Positions 40,301-51,005 are shown, counted from the stretch's first letter. The stretch is 64,000 nucleotides of DNA from Rotaria socialis (GCA_905331475.1 CAJNYU010004515.1:1-64000), one strand, 5' to 3'. Made by a program: numbers and translations. Notes: a model not told the origin generated them from the sequence alone.

Positions 40301-43012
40301 ATAAAGTAGTGATTGAAATTTAACTGAACAAGCATTTTTGCTAGGCAGATGTTAAGCACTCCTGCTACTCTTACATCTATCTTCCTTAGACATTTCAGTT
40401 AATCTGAGACCTCTTGGTTCTAGTAATAAATACATTAAGCGTTAAAAGGAGACTCTCCTGGTGTAAATTTATAAAAAATTGATCTAGATGTTATACCTGT
40501 CGGAGGGATATATTTTTAAGTGCAATTAATTACAATTACATTTAAAAATATGTCGCTCCGACAGGTATAATATCTAGATCAATTTCTATAAATTTTCATC
40601 GCGAAGGTCTCCTTTTAATGATTAATTTATTTATTACTAGAACCTATAAGCCTTAGATCAACTGCAGCGTCTAAGGAAGATAGATGTAAGACGCTTCTCT
40701 TATTGGTGCAGATCATCGAACTAGAAACGCTTGATTGTCTCAAATCGGTCATCCGTTGACACTTAAAGCGTCTAAACGAAAGATATTATAACCAATCACA
40801 ATTAGTGCCAATTGTCTTGAAAAAACGCATGAGCCGTCTTGCTTATCCACTTCATGTGTCTTGATTTTTTAGAGTGCGACCACCTTATCGCAGCGAATTT
40901 TTATTGCGACGATGTGCGTGGTCACCAATCCGTCCTTGTTTAGTTCACATGTACTTGAATTGTTACATAGGCATGATCTTCTTTTGTAGAACTTACATAT
41001 ATTTTCGAAGAAAATAGTGAGTGTAAGTTGAATTGTTAGGTTTTTGCGGCTCCCCTGTACCCCATCCCCCCCCCCGNCCACTGGGAAGCCTTTATCAAAT
41101 TTTCGTTTATGAAAAAATGTATCAATTTCTCACCTGGTATTACGAAAAAATATAAATTTCTCAACAATATTGATAGCTATATCATAAATACTGTTTAAAC
41201 TATTATCATTCACAATACTTCTCAATGAAACCACTAAACACTTCAGTATACTGACATATTTTAAACAAAAAGTTTTTTATACGTTCTCTCTAGTAATATT
41301 CCCTATTGATAGATCCAATAAACTTCAAATGTTAAAAAGGTTTTATTATCTTATTTTTGAACAAAATATGATCCCACTACGCTGAAAAAAAATAAAACTT
41401 CTATTTGATCAGTATCTAACTGACCGAAATATGTGAGTTCCACATTTTAGCCCCAACGGGGCTGCGCTGACAAACTTTTCTCAATTACATTCATGAACTC
41501 TTATGCCTAATTGCAACAGAGTAGGTATCTCGTATCTCAATCTGGCTAACAACCACTTCATACTGATTGAAAATTGTTTGTTCACGAAGAAAAATCTGTT
41601 CAGGAGTTGATGACATTTTTAGAGCTGCAGCAAATTCACTAGTATCACTGTATCGATGTACACAGCTACTATTAGAATAATGATTTCAGACAAGACAGTT
41701 GTCAGATTGGATTTCTGGTGCGTGTTATTTACTAAGGCATTATTGTAGCATGGAAAAACAAGATATTTGAATTGCGTGTGAACAGATAGAAAGAGAGGAT
41801 AGATTCTTTCGATAAATGTTTACAGATAAGAGGCAGACAATTTTGTCGAGAAATATAAATCAACTAACCTACCAAAATCAATATCAAGCATTGTAGCATT
41901 AGCACCTTCAACAAGAATTTTTTTCGAACCATTAACAATAGCATCATTCAAATAGGAGATGGTATCGATTGTCATCTGGCGGAAATATTCAGCAAATTCT
42001 TTAAATTGTTCGATTGTTTTTTCGATATCGCCTTCCAAATCAGGAAATGTCAATTTATAATAGCTATAAAGACTTCGCAGCCTATTAAAATATACACTAT
42101 ATCGAATATTGTCTCAATATAAATGATTTACTTTTCAGCAAAAATTGAAAAATCACCCACGAGATCAATCATACGAATGCCGTTTCGTGTGGCCTGAAAT
42201 CAAAATTAATTTCAAAGTATTATAAATACTCAAGACCCAGTTTTACTTTAGATGAATATGTTGGTCCGATACCTTTTTTAGTTGTACCAAGACTAACGAA
42301 TCATTGTTTTTATTATAGAAATAAAAACACTTCGATCAACCAGCACTTACCTACTCTTACCACGTCCTAGCTCAATTAATCCATCGGTTTGTTTATGAAA
42401 ATCGAAAACTGCAACAAGAAAAAAAACATTTCAACATTCTGTTAAGATTCTTTTCTACAAAATTGAATTACCTAAATGTGCTCGATCAGAAATCAATAGA
42501 CGTTTAGACCAATCTTTTACACCACGAGATTCATTTTTTTGTATTTCTTCTACTAATTCTGGTAGATTTACTACACAACCATTTCCTACAAAAGAAATAT
42601 TCATTTTTTTCGTTATTTAGTGTAAAATATTTACCAATGATGTTAACACAATTATCTAGGTGAAAACCGGATGGTAACATATGAAAATCATATTCAATGC
42701 CATTGGTTAAAACAGTATGGCCAGCATTGTTACCTCCCTATTGAAATTTTAAAGAAGAATTGTTTAAGAAATCGAAGAATATTTTATTTACTTGGCATCG
42801 ACAAACTATATCAGCTTCCGATGCTAATAAATCAACAAGTTTGCCTTTGCCCTAGCGCGAAAAAACAGTATTATTCGTAGAGAAAAAAAGTTTCAGTAGC
42901 TTACTTCATCACCCCATTGTGCACCAAGGACGATTGAAACCATCGATGGATTTGGAAAGGGATGGACAGTTGCACTATCACGCCGCTGAGCTGTTGGAGG
43001 ACGTGATATCAT
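28351..43012 (-). CDS. ADSS: Adenylosuccinate synthetase, with a 12.7-kb intron
   Basis: Makes adenylosuccinate from IMP, aspartate and GTP in purine synthesis. The ATG at 43012 gives [20 protein letters not shown], then the GTP-site loop [83 protein letters not shown] (end 41873). The next exon starts at 29132 with [14 protein letters not shown], and the codon for Gly is rebuilt exactly across the junction. Then come [39 protein letters not shown] and the C-terminus [20 protein letters not shown] (28351). All catalytic blocks are present and no frame breaks were seen, so the gene looks functional if the giant intron is spliced. A splice acceptor lies 15 bases before the ATG (exon edge 43027): either a 5'-UTR intron or a trans-splice site. 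Confidence 0.93.
29993..30092. other. Assembly gap of 100 Ns
   Basis: Exactly 100 N characters, a conventional placeholder, so the true size is unknown. It is followed at once by eight C residues. Confidence 0.99.
30093..30497. other. Probable Gypsy tail: polypyrimidine tract and untranslated region
   Basis: Lies between the gap and the hAT. The plus-strand pyrimidine run at 30293-30345 would be a purine tract on the Gypsy coding strand, the expected position of a polypurine tract before the 3' LTR. No sequence clearly like the 5' LTR was found here; the 3' LTR may be in the gap. Confidence 0.4.
30537..30620 (+). repeat. Left subterminal GGGTAC array of the hAT
   Basis: Repeated (A/G)CGGGTACGGGTACGG words, interspersed with GAAATTGCTTTTGACGG. 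Such arrays are usually transposase-binding sites. They have the same orientation as the array at the other end. Confidence 0.8.
30874..33261 (-). pseudogene. hAT transposase, multi-exon, at least one frameshift
   Basis: Cut-and-paste transposase. From 33261: a BED zinc finger ([29 protein letters not shown]). Then a linker ([20 protein letters not shown]) and the RNase H-like core with [10 protein letters not shown] (first Asp), an insertion domain, and VVSDNENKM (second Asp). Last comes the C-terminal dimerisation domain, [20 protein letters not shown] followed in a shifted frame by [20 protein letters not shown]. The shift at about 31150 is a single base. Introns are consistent with GT-AG near 32580-32480 and in 31.57-31.77 kb. 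The reading ends at 30874. Otherwise the protein is nearly complete, so the copy is young or the shift is a sequencing error. Confidence 0.85.
33586..33735 (+). repeat. Right subterminal GGGTAC array of the hAT
   Basis: Four clusters of CGGGTACGGGT words between 33586 and 33735. They point the same way as the left array (both CGGGTA on the plus strand), unlike the terminal 17-mers, which are inverted. Confidence 0.8.
33810..35603 (-). pseudogene. Gypsy RNase H end and integrase
   Basis: 597-codon open frame. It begins in the RNase H region ([20 protein letters not shown]), then [15 protein letters not shown]. The integrase zinc finger is H-x3-H then C-x2-C ([22 protein letters not shown]). 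The catalytic core carries D ([10 protein letters not shown]), D ([11 protein letters not shown]) and E ([11 protein letters not shown]). A GPY-like patch ([11 protein letters not shown]) follows, and a hydrophilic tail ends at 33810. No chromodomain seen. The frame is intact and is the best-preserved part of the element. Confidence 0.92.
35680..36676 (-). pseudogene. Gypsy reverse transcriptase and RNase H start, frameshifted
   Basis: RT blocks: [73 protein letters not shown], and the catalytic [12 protein letters not shown] shift near 35960 moves the frame to [20 protein letters not shown], then [20 protein letters not shown], the first RNase H Asp region. A further shift at 35600-35690 leads to the integrase frame. 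Confidence 0.92.
36729..37670 (-). pseudogene. Gypsy aspartic protease region
   Basis: The protease active site is [12 protein letters not shown] (D-S-G) and a later hydrophobic IIGNDLI block follows, as in retropepsins. The C-terminal 100 residues connect to RT. The frame ends at a shift in an A-run (about 36755), after which the RT frame continues. Confidence 0.85.
37567..39063 (-). pseudogene. Gypsy gag, broken by a stop and a frameshift
   Basis: The start [20 protein letters not shown] at 39063 opens a long coiled coil, then the capsid-like region ([30 protein letters not shown]). A TAG follows SNRRPQT near 38300, and the same frame resumes as [14 protein letters not shown] and [19 protein letters not shown] sequence. 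The nucleocapsid zinc knuckle starts CQACGKK; its His and last Cys lie in the next frame after an A-run, so one base appears lost. Confidence 0.85.
39130..39387 (-). repeat. Candidate 5' LTR of the Gypsy element
   Basis: On the minus strand it begins TGTACATAACGA and ends CATCGTTACA, i.e. TG...CA, followed at once by TGGCGACC, a primer-site-like sequence. Length 258 bp. Without a second copy to compare, the outer edge is tentative. Confidence 0.45.
39265..39363 (+). repeat. 26-bp tandem repeat, almost four units
   Basis: Units at 39265-39290, 39291-39316, 39317-39342 and a partial one to 39363, built on GAAGAGAGAATACACATGAC. Units two to four are nearly identical; the first is diverged. It lies within the candidate LTR. 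Confidence 0.9.
39426..40876. mobile_element. 1.45-kb non-autonomous inverted-repeat element
   Basis: The left end CACTGTAAAAAATG and right end (inverted) CACTCTAAAAAATC form short terminal repeats. AAGACGG and GAGAAGCGTCTTA words also mirror each other farther in. GCGTCTTA/TAGACGC words recur across both flanks. No open frame of note; a GC-rich patch at 39648-39740 stands out. The target duplication is unclear. Superfamily not recognised. Confidence 0.6.
40370..40690. repeat. 321-bp palindrome
   Basis: CTTACATCTATCTTCCTTAG at 40370 is matched inverted at 40690. The core arms GTTATACCTGTCGGAG and GATCTAGAT pair with their complements around a centre near 40530 (AATTAATTACAATT). Arms are about 90% alike over roughly 150 bp. 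Confidence 0.85.
40877..41872. other. Remainder of the ADSS intron
   Basis: About 1 kb without a recognisable element. It contains a C-homopolymer followed by a single N at 41077, suggesting unresolved sequence. Confidence 0.5.
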
Positions 43013-43305
43013 CCCGTTTATCTCAATCTATAAAATTTGAAACAGATCGTTTGCTTTTTATTTTCTTTCTGAAGGATTAGTTTGTTTATCTATGACATAA
43101 CGTTAAAGTTTTCAAAAAAAAAGAAGAGCTATTTGAAGAAATATGAGAGATTGTAAATTGCATACTCTCATAGACATGCAAGTAACACTTTACTATAATA
43201 AAATGCACAAGAATGTCTATAATAATAATAATGAAAGAAATATAAACGATCCACAAAAAGAATCGACAAGTGTTTGTTTGGTTTCGGTTAGTTTTATAAT
43301 ATAAA
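43013..43305 (-). promoter_or_regulatory. Gap between zinc-finger gene and ADSS
   Basis: About 290 bp between two genes on the same strand. An acceptor TTTTATAG ends at 43028, just before ATTGAGATAAACGGG-ATG. It could be the end of a 5'-UTR intron or a spliced-leader site; the sequence does not decide. Confidence 0.4.
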
Positions 43306-46300
43306 TCAACGGCGGCTACCAAAACTTCGACCATTTCCAATGACACCTCGTCCACGCATTGATGAATTATTGTTATGGTTATTATTACTGCTAAATGAAA
43401 ATGTTGAGCCAGGTTGTTTATTCTTTGGTTGGAATTGATTTGTAGGTTGGCCGCGACCACCACGAACATTACCTCCACCTCTTGATGATCCTCGCCATGG
43501 TGCTTGAGATGATTGTTGCATTTGATTTTGATGTCCAAAATTACCATAACGTGGTTCCTCATTGACGAACGGTGGTCGTCCATATGTATTCGATGAATTA
43601 TTATGTGTTAGTGACGAATGGGTAAAGTCATTGAATGCATGCGATTGTGAAACTACTGGATTTTGGGCATTTGCTAATGATGATGGATACATTGATGGAG
43701 AAACATTAGTAATCGATGGACCAGTTGATGCTCGATAATCAGCATAGGAACGTACAGGTGGATTACTGTTACCCATTTGAGTTTGTTGTTGAGCACCACT
43801 GTTTGGAAAATAAGTCGGTTTTGTATTGTTACTATTATTAACTCCGAATCCACTTGATGAATTCGAATTTGGATAAGGTGGTTGACTCATGATTGGTGCT
43901 GGTGGTTGGTGATGTTGCGAACGTTGAATAGTATTGGCAACTTGATGAATAAATTCATCGGTTGGACCTTGATTAGATCGTTGATAAGGACGGTTCGATG
44001 AGCTAGCAAATCCAGGTGCACTATTCGGTTCTGGATGATATTCAGCAACAGCCTATAGTAAACACAAACATACAGATGTTATGAAATTATACAAAAAGAA
44101 TAATAGATGAACAAACCTTCGCAACAGCACGAATAAAACCCGGATCATAATTCGATGGTCGACTATCATATCTTCCACCACCACCACCACCATTAAATCG
44201 TTGTTGCTGTTCATGATCGTAATTGTTTCCTCTGGACATAAGTTGTGATGGTCTACTATCAGGATAATATCCAGTATTATCTGATGCAAGTGATTGTAAT
44301 TCAAAATTTGATCTTTCAAAAAACTTTTCTCGTTGTTGATCGACTGGATGACGACCAGACCAACGATTATTTCCATTATTGTATGGTGCTGGTTGAGCGT
44401 AATTATATTGTTCCATTTCATAATTTCTCATCGGTACTTGATCACGATTTGCGCCTGGAAATGAATTATTAAGATCTCCACGAAATCGTTTATTCGGTGG
44501 GCCAGCAGCTGGAAACGATCTTTTAATAGGAGTACCTAAAAAGGAAGCAAATCGTATATAAATCTCATATTTTACTTATCTCTCTTGACGGTACTCAATT
44601 AGGGAAGGATCAGATTTCCTTCTCAAAATGAAGATATCTGGCTGGTATCAAATTTCGAGCCTTTCCGACCCTTAAAAAATCGAGAATCTACAGGTGCTCA
44701 AGAAAGATACCTCTGGATGATTTATTTACATAAAATGAAATCGATAGATCTAAGATGTCACATGATTATGTTGATTTTGAATAAAAGCATACCTCGTTGA
44801 GACAATGGCGTTGAAATTTGTCCTCTTCGTGTATTGTTAAATCCACCGCGTTTCTTCTGTTGGATTCTTGTCGCAGCATTACTTTTGTTATTAGTATTAT
44901 TAATTCGTAAATTTTGTGTTACAGATTTCGTAGTTAATGATTTTGGTTTTCGTGCTTGTTTAATATTGACAATACGAGTAGCACCTTCGAATCCATCGTA
45001 TGGATAACATCGGATGAATGTAGTTGTGTCCTCGTCAAGTTGTTCGCGTGTTACACAACGCCATTGATAACGATTTTTAATATCATCGGGAATTTCTGAC
45101 AATTGTGTTACACCATTGAATTTAAATATCGCAGGTATAATAACAACATTAGCAAAACGCTGAAAAAGAAATAGATCAGAAATAAATGCGAGTAAAGAAT
45201 AATAGAGTTCATACAATAACAAGATCTTTGTGATCGGATGATGTTTGCTTTTCTTTATGCTCAGCGGTATGTAAATGCTAAAATAAATATAATTTTTTGT
45301 GATGCTGTTTAGGAGCGAAAAACTACCTTTTCTAGAGCCCATTGATCTGTCAAAACAACTTCACAATAAGCACAACAAAAACGTCCACGGTTCGAAAGAC
45401 AAGTTGGCAAAATGTAAAGTGCCATGGTTCTTTTATAGTTCTCATAAGCATCATTACCCATTATTTCCTTCATTGATTTACCATTAATTAAAGTCTAAAA
45501 AGAGTCCACATTTCAAAGAAACCTAATATTTTAAAAAAGCAAACCATTTGCAAAGCTTGACGCCATGGCAAAAATGTTGTTTGATAATGACGAAAATTTT
45601 CTAAATGATCTAGTCCATTGAGATGCTAGAAAAGAACAGCATGGATAATAGAAGGGAGAAAAAAAAAACGTTTTAATCAGTTAATGAAAGTTTCCATTGA
45701 AAGTAGCGCATTAAAATCTGTGAAGAAAATGCTTATTGCGCCTTATGAATAGAATTAGAAAAAGAAAGGTAGGATACCTTTGATTCGAGTCCGAAATGTT
45801 CAAGAAAATAATTTTCTCGAACGTCTTACATGCAAGTCGAAAGGTTACTATTCAGAGATCTTCATCTGTAAGAGATCATCAAATAATATTCTAGAGTTTC
45901 TACGAAGGATTCTATTCGCAACGTAATATTTTCGTTGCTTTAAATATTTACTTGTGTACAATATTTTTCTGATGTTAAAAAAATTGAGCAAATATCACAG
46001 AAGAATGTATTTTTTTTCTTAAAGCTTCGTCTTGCAATACCAGATAGAAATTGTTGTTCACGTTTTAATTCACCACATTTAGAATAAATATCGAGATTAA
46101 TAGTATTTAAAACATCCTAGAATAATAAGAGAATTTCTTATTTTAATAAGAAAAAAAGTTCATTTTTTTCTAATAGAAATACTCCATATTCTTTGAATAG
46201 ATGTCAAGTATTTTTTTCGAATGATTGTCGTATCTTTTTAGTCGAAGATGAATTGAAAACGAAAATGAAATTTCGCATAATTACCTTGCAAACGTTTATA

Positions 46301-48149
46301 ATGTCATCGACAAGCGACGGTGGTTCATCGACATCGATTTTTTCTGTATTCGATATCTCATATGTGGTCATAGCAGTATTCTGTTCCACACCGTTGTCTT
46401 CAATGCTATTATTAGCAGAAGACATATCACCGTTTTCAAACGGTTCTTGCTGCTGCTGTTTCTTTAGCAAGACCTGTGACTGATCTTTGGCCATAGTGAA
46501 AATAACAGAGCTCTTTTGAGCATTGTGATGAATGTTATCGGGTGCAATTTTTTCTATAAAATTAAATATATACATACGGAATATATATTGTAACAGTTGT
46601 GAACAAAACAAATATAAAAGCATAACAAGTAAATATCAAACTCATCATATGATACTCTGTACATTTTAAACAATGAAATGATTCATTGTTTCTTCTTTTT
46701 TTTAAATTTATACCAAGACAATATGTCTTGAATAGAAATTAACTATGATACTTATTTGTATATGATAAAGAAAATATTCTTTATACAGACGCTTACTCTT
46801 AATATAATATATCTCCATTGGCAATGCGGCTATATCATTAGCACGATCGGCAATCATTTCTTTAAGAAGTTGTTCACGAATTTGATTTGTTGTTGTACCA
46901 ATTTGTGAATAAGTTTTATCTTGAAAGACAAGTGTTACTCGTAGATTTCGGCGTTTACGCGGATTGGCCACAATTGATTTTTGTTGATTATTATTAATTT
47001 CAAATTTTTCCGGTTTTGTCTTAACGGTTTCAGTTGATTGGCTGTGTTGTGATGATGAAACAGGTTCTTCATTTGTATGTTTGTAACGAAAATAAAATTT
47101 ATCACTTTGATAATAAAACTAAAAACAAACAAAAAAGAGATCAAACAGGTCAGAATCAATCTACGATTACTGTTTAAGGCACAACCAATCACTTCTTATT
47201 TTCCTATACCGATCTATAAGTTATCTTGATCTATCAATAGACTAATTTTTTTTAACTACTACGCTTCTAATAGAATGCATATCTGCCTATCTTTGTTTGT
47301 CGCCCAAGGTCAAGTAAACTGCTATGCAAAATATATGTGTAGACTCGTTTTTGTTTCTACTAGCACAGGGAAGGACAAACAACATTAAGGTTTTCTTTCT
47401 CATTATTCTCAATAATAATAACAATTTATGGCTCCATATGTTTTTCTATAAGGGAAACTTTTGAATCGGGAGCCCAGAATTTCGGCCCAAGGAATTTTCG
47501 GGCCGGACTTTCGGCCCAGTAGGAAATGAAGATGAGGATGACCCAGTTTCATGATAAAAAAAATTCATTTGAGGCCGAAAGTCCGGCCCGAAAATTCCGT
47601 GGACCGAAATTCATGTAACCCTTTGAATCTACTGTACATTTTGAGAATAAACAAAATAAACTGATTCTGTTTGAAAATCAACATATCTCGATGTTTGCTT
47701 ACATTATTATGAAAAGCTAAATGAATAGCTTGATCATAAACCGATGGCACAAAACGATTTTCATCGCACGATTTTTTAACATTTTCACGATGGTTGTTTT
47801 CTAAGACATGCTTATAATATAATGACAAAGTTCCACGCATCACATTACACGCTGAACACACTGGTTGTTGACGAATACGAACCACACCGACATGACCATC
47901 CTGAAGAAGAAAAAAAACATAACTAATCAGTCTAACCGACTTAAACATAATCTACATACATCAGAATCCTTATAACAAACAACGGAACAATTATCATCAT
48001 CATTTTGTGATCTACAAATTTAATTTAAAAAAAAGTGAATTTAATTTTCTATTTCAATATCTCACTTATTATTATTATTATTATTGGTAGTAGTAGTAGG
48101 AGCAGTATTTATTTGTCGAGCATTGGCAAACTTTCCTCGGTTTTTCATT
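43306..48149 (-). CDS. U1-like zinc-finger protein with RGG/Asn-rich tail
   Basis: Not assigned to a named family. The start MKNRGKFANARQINTAPTTT at 48149 leads into an Asn/Thr-rich region. A first C2H2-type finger is CSACNVMRGTLSLYYKHVLE (C-x2-C-x12-H, then H). A KVRF-free basic patch, ANPRKRRNLRVTLVFQDKTY, comes next, followed by an acidic/Gln stretch with LLKKQQQQEPF. A second finger is CAYCEVVLTDQWALEKHLHT (C-x2-C-x12-H-x5-H). Then come a folded-looking block (RFANVVIIPAIFKFNGVTQL, NRYQWRCVTREQLDED) and a long low-complexity tail rich in Asn, Gly, Gln and Tyr. The tail ends with RGG-type repeats and GRSFGSRR-stop. The C-x2-C-x12-H-x5-H spacing is that of RNA-binding fingers, so an RNA-binding nuclear or granule protein is inferred. 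About 12 introns; one holds a MITE (47468-47621). Confidence 0.75.
47468..47621. mobile_element. 154-bp hairpin MITE with perfect 8-bp target duplication
   Basis: Flanked by TTTGAATC at 47460-47467 and 47622-47629. Arms GAATTTCGGCCC...GGAATTTTCGGGCCGGAC and the inverted right arm match with few differences over about 40 bp. The termini are GGG...CCC. The 8-bp duplication points to hAT-type mobilisation. It lies in an intron of the zinc-finger gene. Confidence 0.85.
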
Positions 48150-48466
48150 GTTAAATAGTTTATCTAAAACAAAAAACAACCCTGTGTAAATAGAGCAAAC
48201 CATCATGTATTGAATTGAGATTCAGGTAAAATAAGTAATGGATGATTAGTAATGTAGAACGAGCAAACAAACTTTTACTCTGAAAGCTTTTTTTTCTTGT
48301 TGTTCATTTAATAACAACACTGTTTTAAACGAGTCTGTACAATAAATATTGGAGGCTATAGCTGTCATCCTATTGGATAGATTGTAATCGAGTAGGAATC
48401 GACATATTCATCGATATCAAGAATTTATCAGATATTGCAGCTTATTAATCGAAAGAAAAATTAGCT
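48150..48466. promoter_or_regulatory. Bidirectional promoter region, zinc-finger gene / ELP5
   Basis: 317 bp between divergent start codons. On the minus side a TTTTTGTTTTAG acceptor is followed by ATAAACTATTTAACA-ATG, which suggests a 5'-UTR intron or leader addition there. No TATA-type element could be singled out. Confidence 0.5.
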
Positions 48467-49718
48467 ATGCTTTCATCTCGTTTGAATAATCAATTGAAAC
48501 CATCATTGATTTTAGTAATTGGTGAGTTATTAGGAATTCGATAATTTTTCCCATGCTTTACGCACGTTTTCTTTTTTGCTTAGATGAAAATCAATCGAGT
48601 TCCTCCGTAGGATTTCAATTTGCTTGTGCTTATGCCTGTGAAACTTTCGAAAAGTAAGAGTTTTTCTTTGCTTTAACATAAGAAAAAATAAATATTTTAA
48701 CTTCAGATTTTCAAAAGTCGACATTCTTCTAACAGAACATAATGAATCCGATTGGTTCCATTCGCGTGTATTTGCAAAACGAAAGGATTTGATATCAAAG
48801 TAAATTAAAAACTTTAGAATTCGTAGGTAAATTTCTCTCTTTTTGTTTACAGAATAAATGTAATCGATATGTTTGATGATATTCATTCAACGAAAAAAAT
48901 AGAAGAATGCTTACGAACATCAACTGAAAAAGGGCTCATCATTATTGAATCTCTTCCTTGGTTATTATTACGAACATCTGAAGGCAATTTATCACGTTTA
49001 TTACATAATTGGAGTAGTAAGATATTGAAAATTATTTTCAAAATAAAAGAAATAAAATTTATTTTTACTCCAGAATCGAATGTAGTCATAGCTGTACTTC
49101 CCTATGACTGTGTCGAAGAAAGCTCACTATTTAAAAACCTGATATCAATTTCTTATATAACGGTTCGAATTAAGAATCTTTTGACATCAGAAGGAATCGA
49201 AGCAAAAATCGAACAACGATCACGTACAAATGTCGATACGATAAAATCTGTTCGTTGTTTCGCTTTGAAAGTCTTCTGTTTCGAAGTTTGACTTTTTTTT
49301 TCATTTAGTGTTTAACATTTTCAATTGATTCTCAACTAAATCTAATTAATTTACGTGAAGAAAAATTAAGTAATCGAAAATTAAAATCTGCTTCTAATAC
49401 TGATGGACCTTCTAAAGTAATACAATAAAATAATCTCCATCAAGATTAAAGTGTCAACTAAATTTTAGAAGGATGTCACTGCAAATCTGACATTCAATCT
49501 TCGCCTTAAAGACGATGAAGTTGTTGCGAAAAATAATCTTATTTTGCCATATACAAAACAACAGTAAGATTTTATTTTAATTAAAATCGAACAAATCTTA
49601 TTTATTTTCTTTCTGTTTTTTTAGTACACAAACACCGGCTGATAGTTGTACTATACATTATTCTTATGATAAAGAGGATGATATTGATGAAGATGAAGAC
49701 GAAGATTTGGACCTGTGA
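48467..49718 (+). CDS. ELP5: Elongator complex protein 5
   Basis: RecA-like fold subunit of the Elongator Elp4-5-6 subcomplex, needed for wobble-uridine tRNA modification. The start is MLSSRLNNQLKPSLILVI at 48467. Exons follow with SSVGFQFACAYACETFEK, VDILLTEHNESDWFH, INVIDMFDDIHSTKKIEECL and IIIESLPWLLLRTSEGNLSR. The conserved C-terminus is NLTFNLRLKDDEVVAKNNLI, LPYTKQQ, then IHYSYDKEDDIDEDEDEDL and stop, the acidic DLDL-type tail of ELP5. Introns are 50-70 bp. Identification rests mainly on the LTFNL...LPY block and acidic tail, so it is likely rather than certain. First gene of a tight three-gene cluster. Confidence 0.78.
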
Positions 49719-49773
49719 TAAATGGATTTTTGATTCTGTTTCTTTTTAAATATTTCAGATAAAATAAATTAAT
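49719..49773 (+). promoter_or_regulatory. 55-bp ELP5-PEX14 gap with acceptor
   Basis: TTTCTTTTTAAATATTTCAG ends at 49758, then ATAAAATAAATTA leads to the PEX14 ATG at 49774. The gap is too short for a promoter and a donor, so a trans-splice acceptor is the simplest reading. Confidence 0.6.
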
Positions 49774-51005
49774 ATGACCGAACAAACAGTAACGCCAAGT
49801 AGCATTCGATCGGATTTGGTATGAATAAGAAATATAATAAAATTCTTTTGTATCCACGAGAAAAAGATTGTCGATAACAAATAATCTGTGTTGAGTGATT
49901 CTAATATCAAATTTTAACGGCTGTCAGGATATGATAGATTAAAGACAGAATACAATGAGCAGCGTAGTTTGGTTTAAAACTGTTCGTTGACCATACGCGA
50001 GGAGAAATCATTGGTTGTGTATTTTGCTAACAACGAGTTTCATAGAATATTCTCCTGTCGATTGTACAAGTTTTCGATTTCTAGGTTGATATAGCCATTG
50101 GATTTTTGAAAAATCCAAGAGTTGAGGGTGAATCAATGGTTAAAAAACGTGAATTTCTACAAAAGAAGGGTAAAAATTGATTAGAAGAAATGCTTCGAAT
50201 CGTTATTCTTAAACCTGTTTTACTTCTTCTAGGACTTACGGATAATGAAATCGATTATGCATTTAAACTTATGCCACAGAAAGGTTCGATACGATGTTCG
50301 AATGAGTTAACCTACAATATTTTCTATTTTAAGTCGAAACAACAAAAGAAATTGTTCCTAACCATCAACCCTCGTTTCTTCGTCGCATATTGTACGATTT
50401 AATCGTAGCTGGATTTTTAGGAGTTGCATTAAAATTTCTTAGACGTCTGTTTCAATCGGTATGAGAAAATCTTCAAAAAATTTCTTTTACTTATCCAAAT
50501 TTATTTCTACAATAGCAAAAATCGATAAAAGTCAATGAATTACATGAAATAATAAAAAATCTTCAAAAAACAGTTCAAGATATGCAAACAAGTATTACTA
50601 AACTTGAGCAAGCAGTCAATCAATCGAATTCAACGATCAATAGAGCAGCATCCTTCGATGAAATCAAACGAGAAATTCAAACGTTGAAAGCTCTCTGTTT
50701 AGGTCGCTCTCAATTTCCACCAATTCCACAAATAACTCCTCCGTCAATTCCATCTTGGCAATTAGAAGCAGCACAAGTATATTCAATGAGTCAATCTTAA
50801 CTTTTCTTCTTATTATTTTTTTCTATCATAGAAAGCAAAAGCTCGTATATCACCGGTCGCTGACGTAACAATTCCTAAAAAAACCAATGATGACAATAAA
50901 GAAGATGGCGATAGTATTATTGTAGTATCTGAAAATGAGAAAAAAAGTGACGATGAAAATAATTTTTCAATAAGTCCATCATCAGAATCGTCCAATGACG
51001 CTTAA
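49774..51005 (+). CDS. PEX14: Peroxin 14
   Basis: Peroxisomal membrane docking protein for PEX5 import receptors. After MTEQTVTPSSIRSDL the conserved N-terminal PEX5-binding domain reads DIAIGFLKNPRVEGESMVKK, REFLQKKGLTDNEIDYAFKL. Then comes the single hydrophobic segment ILYDLIVAGFLGVALKFL, followed by a coiled coil (HEIIKNLQKTVQDMQTSITK, LEQAVNQSNSTINRA), as in the family. An acidic disordered tail with ISPVADVTIPKKT ends SESSNDA-stop. Introns of about 50-70 bp interrupt it at roughly 49820-50090, 50290-50340 and 50460-50515. Second gene of the cluster. Confidence 0.88.

Larger units (their letters stand above)
29133..41872 (-). other. 12.7-kb ADSS intron filled with mobile elements
   Basis: Donor GTAGGTTAG at 41872 and acceptor TTCTTTGTAG at 29133 bound an intron of 12,740 bp (including a gap of nominal length). 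All other introns of this gene are near 50-150 bp. Contents in order: unclassified DNA 29133-29992, gap, Gypsy tail, hAT, Gypsy body and 5' LTR, a 1.45-kb inverted-repeat element, and about 1 kb of unclassified DNA. Confidence 0.88.
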
